NCBI GenBank assembly: GCA_032718475.1
Contig: JAUCBJ010004402.1
Coordinates: 1 to 64,000 of the forward strand
DNA: 64,000 nt
Source of the DNA: Nemertoderma westbladi
Lineage: Eukaryota > Xenacoelomorpha > Nemertodermatida > Nemertodermatidae
Reading direction: 5' to 3'
This document shows, piece after piece, positions 10,098 through 18,389 of the stretch. Under the pieces are notes generated by a model. That model ran no database searches. It was not told the origin of the DNA and saw only the letters and a list, made by a program, of their open reading frames with translations. Numbering within the stretch: position 1 is the first letter of the stretch; every line of letters starts with the position of its first letter. A program made the translations under genes and the position numbers.

Positions 10098-10289
10098 CCA
10101 GATAAAAAGATGTAATGTATATCATTGATAAAATTGACAGTAAAAAAAACGTTTAAATTAAGTATTAAACTGTTGTAAGTGTAATATTATATTATCTAAA
10201 TTCTAGAACATGAATTTATTACATAAAATTAACATATTATTTATTACTTTAGAAAATTATAGAAAATTAAAAGACTGCAAAAACAAAAT

Positions 10290-10490
10290 GGGTCGCAATT
10301 GTCCTTTACTTTATCCGCTCAATTGCGACCCGGACAATTTCGACCCATAATTTTTATTAAAAAACATGGGTCGCAATTGACCGGGTCGCAATTGACCGGG
10401 TCGCAATTGTCCGGGTCGCAATTGACCGGGTCGCAATTGACCGGGTCGCAATTGTCCGGGTCGTAATTGTCCGGGTCGCAATTGACCGGA
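10290..10490. repeat. 15-bp minisatellite inverted pair, array 2
   Basis: Same unit as array 1. A short forward section (about 10318-10350) is followed, after a TTTTTATTAAAAAAC loop, by nine or so units of GGGTCGCAATTGACC/TCC. The 10-bp word AGTCTAAAAG occurs just outside the left end of array 1 (9922-9931) and just outside the right end of array 2 (10495-10504), which could be a target duplication bracketing both arrays as one element. Confidence 0.88.
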
Positions 10491-10504
10491 CTCCAGTCTA
10501 AAAG

Positions 10505-10825
10505 TGTGTTATTCATAGTTACTGCTTACTGGACTAAACCACAAATACTGCTTGTGTGTTAATATTTTATAGGGAGTTATTTATTTCAATGGTAATTCGC
10601 CTTGTCAGGGTTTACATTTGACTTATTGTATATACTGGAATGTAATCACATACAGAGGATATGGCTTCAATGTACTGTAGACATACTGTACGCTCCATTT
10701 TTTTGTAAAGTTAGTTTGGTCTGAAACTGACAGCCACACCAGGTAACATCTAAGGGCCGACCGGCACTATTTCATATCACTTTATATTGCCAATTACACT
10801 GCTGGACTTACTTGGTTGGGTGAAT
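10505..10825. other. No gene recognised
   Basis: Unique-looking spacer between two tandem repeats, with no supported feature. Confidence 0.5.
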
Positions 10826-11686
10826 TCTTAACCCGCGAGTATTCTTAGCCCGCGAGTATTCTTAGCCCGCGAGTATTCTTAGCCCGTCAGTATTTTTAGC
10901 CCGCGAGTATTCTTAGCCCGCGAGTATTCTTAGCCCGCGAGTATTCTTAGCCCGCGAGTATTCTTAGCCCGCGAGTATTCTTAGCCCGCGAGTATTCTTA
11001 GCCCGCGAGTACTCTTAGCCCGCGAGTATTCTTAGCCCGCGAGTATTCTTAGCCCGTCAGTATTTTTAGCCAGCGAGTATTCTTAGCCCGCGAGTATTCT
11101 TAGCCCGCGAGTATTCTTAGCCCGCGAGTATTCTTAGCCCGCGAGTATTCTTAGCCCGCGAGTATTCTTAGCCCGCGAGTATTCTTAGCCCGCGAGTATT
11201 CTTAGCCCGCGAGTATTCTTAGCCCGCGAGTATTCTTAGCCCGCGAGTATTCTTAGCCCGCGAGTATTCTTAGCCCGCGAGTATTCTTAGCCCGCGAGTA
11301 TTCTTAGCCCGCGAGTATTCTTAGCCCGCGAGTATTCTTAGCCCGCGAGTATTCTTAGCCCGCGAGTATTCTTAGCCCGCGAGTATTCTTAGCCCGCGAG
11401 TATTCTTAGCCCGTCAGTATTTTTAGCCCGCGAGTATTCTTAGCCCGCGAGTATTCTTAGCCCGCGAGTATTCTTAGCCCGCGAGTATTCTTAGCCCGCG
11501 AGTATTCTTAGCCCGCGAGTATTCTTAGCCCGCTAGTATTCTTACCCCGCGAGTATTCTTAGCCCGCGAGTATTCTTATCCCGCGAGTATTCTTAGCCCG
11601 CGAGTATTCTTACCCCGCGAGTATTCTTAGCCCGCGAGTATTCTTATCCCGCGAGTATTCTTAGCCCGCGAGTATTCTTAGCCCGC
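10826..11686 (+). repeat. 17-bp tandem repeat, about 50 copies
   Basis: Unit TATTCTTAGCCCGCGAG, almost perfectly conserved. A marked variant unit (GTCAG in place of GCGAG, followed by TATTTTTAG) starts at 10881, 11051 and 11408. The spacings are 170 and 357 bp, that is 10 and 21 units, pointing to block duplication. Toward the right end the units diversify (ACCCCG, ATCCCG and CGCTAG variants), as expected of an array edge. There are no spacers between units, so it is a minisatellite and not a CRISPR. Confidence 0.97.
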
Positions 11687-12039
11687 AAAATTTGTGGTTC
11701 GGAGGCAATCATTCAGCCAATGGCACCATAAATCGGGCATCCTTGTGTAATACCCAACAAAGTAGTTTCCAAAGTGATTGCAAGCGGCAACTAAATTGTC
11801 CGGTTGATCGATGGGAGGATTTAAACAAGATGATTGTTGAAGTGTGGAATAGTTCCTAACGGAAGCATACTGGAACCAATAAACAAACGGATATATTCCA
11901 AGAATCGACCATTGCCACGCAGGAGACGAGAGTAGATGTCCATGTCCTGTTAACCATTCCCTGATGGCGCGCTAGTGCAGTTCGATGCACACGAATAGCA
12001 GACAGACTATTCATAAGCAATTACTGCTGTACAGTACTA
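11687..12039. other. No gene recognised
   Basis: Unique sequence after the 17-bp array, with no supported coding or RNA feature. Confidence 0.5.
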
Positions 12040-12348
12040 TAATCGGCCTGCTGCATTGAAACTGCACATTGCGATGCTATGCTGGCTTGGCAAAAGTATT
12101 TTGCCACAACCATGCAATCCACAATTGGCAAGCCAAATGCAGCGTACATTAAGAATTCTATGCCGGCTTATCAACAAAGTTGCACCGCCACAATTCCCTA
12201 TCCCCCATGACTTTCGCGAGATTAGCTGCATCTTCAAGGCCAGTGTCCTTTAGGAGGCGTCTTAAGAAAGTCATGGGCTGTCCATCATGCTTATTTTCTC
12301 TATGGGGCTGCCAAAGCACAATATTGTGCGCAGTGTGGTCCTTATGTG
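12040..12348 (-). mobile_element. Diverged LINE 3' fragment, copy 3
   Basis: On the minus strand, 12150-12348 aligns with the last ~200 bp of the LINE coding region of copies 1 and 2: landmarks GCATGATGGACAGCCCATGA, AAGGACACTGGCCTTGAAGA and GGGATAGGGAATTGTGGCGG all have close counterparts there. The 12040-12100 part resembles the 3' end again (GCAGCAGGCC, TGCAGTTT), so the end may be partly duplicated or rearranged. Divergence is clearly higher than between copies 1 and 2, and the reading frame is broken. An older insertion. Confidence 0.75.
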
Positions 12349-12736
12349 TGGGGGCAGCTCATGCAGCCCTTTATAACCATAACCCAATGTTCTACTGCCT
12401 AGAATAATATCAAAGTCTACTTATCTAATACTGTTGCTGTAATAACCCTTACGTGATTTCACCCAATTTATCCATTCCTTACAGCGTTTGGAACACTTTC
12501 TACTGTACCTCCAAACTGAGTATAAAACTCTTACACTAATAACTATCTCCATTCCTTACATGATTTTTTCCTACTAGTGTAAGGTTTGGGAATACGCCCC
12601 CCGGCCCAAGTAGGATTAAATAAAGAGGATTTAGTATTCAAAAATGTTATTATCGAAGGAATCATCTTTGCAGAAATCATCTAGGAACAATTATGATAAA
12701 TATATAAATTGAAGTGAATATACTAAAAGAACTAAC
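12349..12736. other. No gene recognised; possible host intron
   Basis: AT-rich sequence left of the BEL/Pao insertion. If the putative exon at 12737-12812 is real, this is the start of the following minus-strand intron. Confidence 0.35.
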
Positions 12737-12812
12737 CTCTCTTTTGTGGTAGGTGTCAAGTCATTTGTTTGTATCATATCTGAGTCATCTTCAATTGCAT
12801 CTGTAGTGGTAG
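12737..12812 (-). CDS. Putative host exon, 3' part, interrupted by the BEL/Pao insertion
   Basis: Joined across the retrotransposon to 25220-25234 (one GGTAG target copy removed), the minus strand gives an 86-bp stretch. It is bordered by a good acceptor (CTCCTTCACAG, upstream of 25234) and a donor (GTTAGT, starting at 12736). One frame is open throughout and codes for an acidic, Thr-rich peptide (for example AIEDDSDMIQTNDL). I do not recognise the protein. Support comes only from the splice-like borders and the open frame over a short length, so chance is possible. The retroelement is in the same orientation as the proposed gene. Confidence 0.35.
12808..12812 (+). repeat. Target-site duplication of the BEL/Pao element (left)
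   Basis: GGTAG directly precedes the TGTA end of the left LTR and recurs at 25220-25224 directly after the right LTR. Five base pairs is a usual target length for BEL/Pao. Confidence 0.9.
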
Positions 12813-14373
12813 TGTACGCGCTTTTGAAGACCTTTAGCAGTTTAACCTGCCAAAATTTATATGTCTTTTGGTTTATAAATAGACTTTAGAAATTGACAAA
12901 TATTTAATACCAATAAACACAACATTAGCAGAAGCCAGCCTAGTGCGCGTCCATTCACCCGCTGGATATACCCGGGAGACTGGATTCTGAGGGCTTAGAT
13001 TATTATTGCAGTGTAAGCTTACTGTATTATTCGATTGATCGTTAATAAATAATTTCTGACTAATATTATTCACTTTCGGGAAATATTAACAGTTCCTTTC
13101 GGACGTGGCGCTCTATCTAGGTAAACAGAGATATGACTTATACTAATCACAACGGTAAGTCGGTAAGGCTTATGATTCACGTATGAGGCGCATTCTTTAG
13201 GAAATGCTTAGTTATCAGTCACAATCATGCACACTACCGGTAACACACAATACTGCTCCCTAATTTGCCGACCGTCAATGAATTTTATCATATATAAAGA
13301 GAACAGCAACTGACTCATGTAGTGCTTATCAAATAGCATTAAATTCACTACAAACCACAATAATATAAGTCGCAATCGCTATATGTAACCTGTCTCTCTA
13401 ACCTGTAGTGTATCAAGAAAATTGGGAAATTTGGGTTCTTTATAAATGTTCTCCAAATAATATACTAATCTATAATTCTAATTCTATAACTAATTCTATA
13501 ACTAATTCTATAACTAATAATACTAATCACAACGGTAAGTCGGTAAGGCTTATGATTCACGTATGAGGCGCATTCTTTAGGAAATGCTTAGTTATCAGTC
13601 ACAATCATGCACACTACCGGTAACACACAATACTGCTCCCTAATTTGCCGACCGTCAATGAATTTTATCATATATAAAGAGAACAGCAACTGACTCATGT
13701 AGTGCTTATCAAATAGCATTAAATTCACTACAAACCACAATAATATAAGTCGCAATCGCTATATGTAACCTGTCTCTCTAACCTGTAGTGTATCAAGAAA
13801 ATTGGGAAATTTGGGTTCTTTATAAATGTTCTCCAAATAATATTCAACCAACTGATACAAAATATGACAACAGTAAAAAGCATTAAGACGGTAGGTTAAG
13901 ATATGATATGACAAGATTGATATGACTGGACTGATAACAGTTATACGCTCTATAATCTTAAGCCTACTAATGTTTCTTCTAAAGTCTGAAACGAATTGAC
14001 TCTAGAGCCGGTGTTCCTGGCCTAGATAGAAACAACACAACAGTATCAAGAAAAACAGTAAGACTGAACACTCCTAGCACGATCGGCCAAATATCTCCAC
14101 ATCGACAGAAAAAATCGCTCTGATTGGCTGTTAAGCTAAACAAAGAACCATGTGTCCAATGGCCGTTTCCATGTCAGCAACCAGCTGTTAGATGTCGTAA
14201 TCTGAATCATCAAGGCTAAGCTGTGCCAGGGTATTTGACGCATTTGCGGGTTTTTTGCCTTACCATGTCCGCCAAAGCACACATACAGAAGAATGACTTT
14301 TATGTCCGTTAAAACACCTATAACGGTACTTTGCGGGCGACGGGGACTGAGTATATCCGCAAAAGCTTTTACA
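12813..14373 (-). repeat. 3' LTR of the BEL/Pao element (1,561 bp, with internal duplication)
   Basis: Matches the 5' LTR from end to end, apart from an extra 380 bp: the segment starting TACTAATCACAACGG at 13141 is repeated from 13521. The copies are joined by a short (CTATAACTAATT)n-like stretch at about 13474-13520. I saw only two base differences from the other LTR, both near 13095-13110. A 66-codon open frame shared by both LTRs (12873-13073 here) has no recognisable product. Confidence 0.93.
13141..13854 (-). repeat. 380-bp tandem duplication inside the 3' LTR
   Basis: Two copies, starting at 13141 and 13521, of a ~334-bp block that occurs once in the 5' LTR (from 24367). An AT-rich linker rich in CTATAACTAATT lies between them. 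Because reverse transcription makes both LTRs identical, the duplication must post-date insertion or be an assembly artefact. Confidence 0.92.
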
Positions 14374-14386
14374 CCGCTCCCAGAAA
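14374..14386 (-). promoter_or_regulatory. Polypurine tract next to the 3' LTR
   Basis: On the minus strand GGGAGCGG lies directly before the TGTA start of the 3' LTR, the place where plus-strand DNA synthesis is primed in LTR elements. It is short and interrupted by a C, but correctly positioned. Confidence 0.6.
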
Positions 14387-14399
14387 ATGGGATTCAAGT

Positions 14400-15893
14400 T
14401 TATAAATATACAAAAATCACAGTTTCTAATATATGTAAATACTCTAAACAGTTAGCCTTTCTTGCGCGGACGGCGTTTACGCAGTTTTTTAAAGCTGGCC
14501 AGAGTCCTTTTCTCTTTGGGGCGAGCCACCTTACAAGGAGGGCTATAACTCCTGGGTGAAGGGTGCAATATAATTGCATCAGAGGATTATGGTCGGTGTA
14601 TCCGCCAGTCGAAGTGCCGGGTTGATTGACATCAACGTCGGGGGAGAGGGGTCTAACTGCTTTGAGAGCGCGTTTTAAGACAGCCGCTCCTACGGGTCCT
14701 TTACGAGTGGTCTGAACGAGAGCCGTGGGTGGACCATAGGCAGTCAGAAACCTCCTGGGTTTAATGGTTCTTTCCAACTCGCGTTCGCGGGCTCGGTATT
14801 CGTAAGGTCGTCGATACACTTCCTGTAACTCGGGGTGTGAGTTAACAAATAAGTCTCCATAGTCCGGATCCTGACGGATATAATTGATTAAGTTATAGGA
14901 ATGAAGGTCGCTAGGATTAACACTCCTGAGAAATTTGCGTACGAACTTGGTTGAAATACATTCTCCGACGCGCTTCAGTAGTTCGTAACTCGATATGCGT
15001 GATTTCTGTTCGACAGAAGCGAATAGATAAGGATGGAACGCATAAACTCCTTCGTAAGCGCGTCCAGGATAATAACGATGGCGCGAATCACAATGTAAAT
15101 CAGTGTTCGCTTCCCAAGCTCTGATGTAACGTAGTGTGATCATTTTATCTACGCTTTCCAAATCGTGATTAAAAGGGCAATCGAAACTGGCGTGTCCCTT
15201 TAGTTGACGATGGTGACATTGAGTCATAAATTGAGGGCAAACCGCAAAAATGTGCAAGTTATTGAGTCTGCAATACGCACAATAAATTTCCATCGCCGGT
15301 TGTTCGTGGAAATAGGAACAGCGGACGTTTGTGTCCATGGGCGTAACATGGTCTCTCGATGCGCATAACCGACAACGTTGCCGAGAAACATAGTTGGCAT
15401 GGCGATAATCGTACGCAGTGAGACACTGTGGACCTTGATACCATTCTAGGATGTAATCGTTGTCGCTGTTCCGGGCGCGATAGGCTGAATCTCCTCAGAT
15501 TCTAGGCATATTGGTTCGTCTTCCCAGTCTGTTACGAATAGAATTTTCGTGATCTATTCTCGGTTTATCGTTACGACTCCGCTGGGTATGATATTTAAAT
15601 AGAACCATTTCCCTTTCGGTGTCTACATCGTCCGTATCATGTAAATCGATAGGATGGCCGGTAGTTAGGAAGTCCATATACGTACTATTACGATGCGTAT
15701 AGCAAGCGGTGAATTTTCGCTAGTCCAATTCACGCGTAAGTTGCTCTTGGGACATCGGCGGTTCGATATAAAGACCATCGTCCTCCGTAATGGTTGGATC
15801 GGTTTCACCGCGTATCAAGCTATCTACAAATGCTTGTAAAGGTAGAGTATATCGCTCCCTGATACCAAGATCATCTTCTATCAACTCCGTCAT
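14400..15893 (-). pseudogene. Unidentified Cys/His-rich third ORF of the BEL/Pao element, with two in-frame stops
   Basis: One reading frame runs from the ATG at 15893 (two TAA stops lie just upstream) to 14400. It is interrupted only by TAG at 15720-15722 and TGA at 15495-15497; the last part alone is a 312-codon frame from 15338. I do not recognise the protein. The third part carries a Cys/His cluster (C7, C20, C23, C34, C41, H42, H43, H49, C54, H58), with another CxxC pair just upstream of its ATG, which looks like a metal-binding domain. A charged middle region follows (RARERELERTIKPRR). Near 14590 a +1 shift would lead into a very Lys/Arg-rich tail ending at TAA 14452-14454, which suggests a frameshift near the end. 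The position between pol and the 3' LTR is where some BEL/Pao elements carry an env gene. However, I see no signal peptide or membrane anchor, so a nucleic-acid-binding protein is the better guess. Confidence 0.6.
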
Positions 15894-17162
15894 ATCTGCT
15901 ATCTGAGTTTATTAATATCGAAATGAGTTTATGTTTAGGCGAGCGGACGTCGCTGCCTACCTCTCTTTGCCCCCGGACAGTGGGATTCTCAGCGCCGATG
16001 TACCGTCGTCGCGGTGTTTACGCCAACATGTAGCAACATCACGACAACGATAACCGGCACAAGTCACTCCACTGTCCGTCCCAAAGGCTTGAATCCACTT
16101 TAGGTTCTTTCTATAGGAGAGTTGGGCTACTTTCACAATTGCGACTAGCTACTGTAAACATACTTTAGCAGTAACATTCACCTATAAACGCACAAATTCC
16201 ACACAACTGTCACCAATTGTACACATACAGGCCATTTGTCCGTTAGTCAGTGCCTTCCAGAATGTCACGTTATTACTGTGTATCCTTGGATACTAACAGT
16301 GTGCTATGTATTCTCTATGCTATGCAATGTGACAAGCTTTCTATTGTTCTTTTATCTTGCTTCTAATTCTAGCGTGGGTGTTGCTATGGTGACATTATGG
16401 AATGCTAGCGGTAGAATTAGGGTAATTCTCATGCATACAGATCTGGAATGCTATTTAATAGTAATTCTTTAATTGTCAATATCCTCTTTATGCATGATTT
16501 TATTAATTTTTATCGGCTACTGACTATATGTTGGAGATTCTCGCACTCTAATACACTCAATAGGATGAATCTCCGCTCCCATGATCTATTAATTAATGGA
16601 ATTTTGGGAATGTTATAAATTGCACAAAATGACAATTTATGAAATTCATTTAAAATATGAATTTAAATTTATTCCCGTGAATTTTATTATTTGATGTTAA
16701 AATTGACTCAATTTTTATTCCAGAGCATGTCTGGGGACTGAGGATCTTTAATTCTATAAAATTGTCTTTTAAGAGTATCGGTAAGTGCTACGATATCTTA
16801 ATTGACTAGAAATTTTAAAGGATCTGAATTTTACAGATTTTAATAAATATTAAATTAATATTTAAGATGGGCACCGATTTATTCCAGAACTTGTCTGGGG
16901 ACGTTAACCACTGATTCTAGAATTTGTCTTTCAAGTATATCGGTGGGTGCCGCGATATCTTAATCGACTAGAATTACAGATGGTCAAAAGGTTTAATAAA
17001 CACTAATATATTGCACTAATCTACTAAATAATCACTAAAATAACATTCTACTAAATAAAATTAAAGAAAACGATTATAATAAAATTACATAATAATACAT
17101 ACATAAATATAAAATAAAAACAAATATAAAATGATATAGTCACACGCCCACTCCACATGCTA
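15894..17162. other. Non-coding stretch of the BEL/Pao element between pol remnant and third ORF
   Basis: About 1.3 kb, AT-rich in its lower-strand-upstream part. The only structure seen is a diverged direct repeat: 16711-16825 and 16875-16990 share TTATTCCAG...TGTCTGGGGA and CGATATCTTAATYGACTAGAA at a shift of 164 bp. The plus-strand frame at 16236-16472 has no recognisable product. The missing reverse transcriptase, RNase H and integrase are not here. Confidence 0.6.
16711..16990. repeat. Diverged tandem pair, 164-bp period
   Basis: TTATTCCAGAGCATGTCTGG near 16716 and TTATTCCAGAACTTGTCTGG near 16880 each start a block that ends in CGATATCTTAAT and GACTAGAA. It lies inside the element between pol and the third ORF. 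Its function is unknown; it might be a cis signal or a relic of replication slippage. Confidence 0.75.
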
Positions 17163-18389
17163 TCACGTTATGGAGTCCCTAGATATTTGTCGGATTAGGG
17201 AAGTAGTCGTAGGAAGAGTATCTTGCCTTCCATAGTTTCCGGACAGTTTTCGGTCTCTTTCCAGTAAACATAAACGACTAGCTGGGCGATTGAGTTGTTG
17301 TGTTACTTTCTCCGCTCCCTTGGCCTGTCTAATCTCCGCCGTGGTAAGATGAGGAGGCCATTCTTCTTCTTCTTCTTTACTTAAGAAGTCGGATCCACCT
17401 AACCAGCCTGGAGTATCTATTAGTTCTTGAGGAGTTGCTCCTCTGGAAGCGATGTCGGCTGGATTAATCGTCCCAAGGCAATGTCTCCATTGATCTACAT
17501 TGGAGTTAATATCGTCATTATCTGAGGAGTATGGTGTTCCCTCAGTTGGATCGTCCACATCACTGCTCTCCACTTCCAATTCCTTTACTTGGTATACCTG
17601 TTGTTGAGGTAATCTCTCTTTGAGAGTTCTACGGGAAGGGCCAGTGAAGTACCAACCTACTCTAGTTCTTACCGCATAGGTTTGCAGTGGCTGCGGTTGA
17701 GCAGGCCGTTTCTCCAATGTCTCAAGCGCCTCATGCGCGTTTTGGCCGATGAGTATTTGCACTCCAGGATAATCTGTCTGGAATCGAGGTATCTTAAGCT
17801 GTTGGATGCTCTCGTCCTCGTCCCAGTTATACGGTTCTGCTTGGGTAGTAGCGAAGTTCTTTATAGCCACCATTTTTACTGACCTTATACTTTGTGCTCC
17901 TAATTTATCCTGGGGGGTGGACAACGCACCTACATAGTAATCTGCCGTTATGGTAGATTTCCAAACCTGCATAATTCCGGACATATTCAACTTAGTTTGG
18001 AATTTCGGTTGTCCAGCAAAGATATCTTCGGCTAGTTCTTGATCAATGAATGTTCCTGTGCTGCCGGAGTCAAGGAGGGCATTCACTATGTAACTTTTGT
18101 TAGGACCGTGAACTCTTACCTGCACTACAGGAAATTCTCTGATTCCTACGTTGGAAGTTGGAGCTTTCCAAGATGGTTGTCTGTCAAAAGTAGTTGGGGG
18201 GAACTCATTGTCGGTGTCCTTTTCATAAGTAAGTGCTCGATACACCGCGGTATTGATTATGTAACAGGATTCGTTGGCGTCGGAGAATTCGTCAGTATAG
18301 AATCCTTCCATCTCAGATTCTTGATCAGTGTCATTTACATCACTGAATTGGACATGTAGTTCGGGCTCACTTACCTGACTCGGGTTGTT
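17163..18389 (-). CDS. BEL/Pao protease joined to a pre-integrase segment (internally deleted pol)
   Basis: This frame continues in phase from gag through the UGA at 18390-18392; 26 sense codons separate that stop from the first ATG at 18311. Counting from that ATG (382 codons), the aspartic protease active-site motif LLDSGSTGTFID sits at 79-90, and the DUF1758-type end VRTRVGWYFTGPSRR at about 214-228. Then, instead of reverse transcriptase, the chain passes through an acidic linker (about 250-272) straight to QWRHCLGTINPADIASRG (274-291) and WLGGSDF. These normally lie after RNase H, just ahead of the integrase zinc domain. The junction falls at about 17,495-17,550. The last ~40 residues look degenerate, and the integrase core is missing. 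Active protease is possible; polymerase and integrase functions are absent. Confidence 0.85.
   Translation of the reverse strand, partial: NNPSQVSEPELHVQFSDVNDTDQESEMEGFYTDEFSDANESCYIINTAVYRALTYEKDTDNEFPPTTFDRQPSWKAPTSNVGIREFPVVQVRVHGPNKSYIVNALLDSGSTGTFIDQELAEDIFAGQPKFQTKLNMSGIMQVWKSTITADYYVGALSTPQDKLGAQSIRSVKMVAIKNFATTQAEPYNWDEDESIQQLKIPRFQTDYPGVQILIGQNAHEALETLEKRPAQPQPLQTYAVRTRVGWYFTGPSRRTLKERLPQQQVYQVKELEVESSDVDDPTEGTPYSSDNDDINSNVDQWRHCLGTINPADIASRGATPQELIDTPGWLGGSDFLSKEEEEEWPPHLTTAEIRQAKGAEKVTQQLNRPASRLCLLERDRKLSGNYGRQDTLPTTTSLIRQISRDSIT
18369..18377 (-). promoter_or_regulatory. Consensus 5' splice donor just after the gag stop
   Basis: On the minus strand CAG|GTAAGT lies 15 bases after the gag UGA, an exact match to the animal donor consensus. 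It could feed a spliced RNA for the downstream third ORF, but no matching acceptor has been identified and a chance match is possible. Confidence 0.35.

Noticed and set aside
9862-10128. 88-codon frame with TIATR repeats, and the 65-codon NCDPD repeat frame at 10319-10516
   Set aside because: Both are translations of the 15-bp minisatellite.
10826-11686. CRISPR-like appearance of short regular repeats
   Set aside because: Units are directly adjacent with no unique spacers, and the surroundings are clearly animal DNA.
12873-13073. 66-codon frame present in both LTRs (also 24099-24299)
   Set aside because: It is duplicated only because it lies in the LTR, and it shows no similarity or codon signal that I can see.
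14293-14559. Plus-strand 88-codon frame
   Set aside because: It crosses the LTR boundary and is antisense to the third ORF.
14400-15893. Calling the third ORF an envelope glycoprotein
   Set aside because: Position fits, but there is no signal peptide, no transmembrane anchor and no furin or fusion-type feature visible.
15894-17162. Searching this gap for the missing reverse transcriptase
   Set aside because: No frame of useful length and no RT motif on either strand; the sequence is AT-rich with a 164-bp repeat pair.
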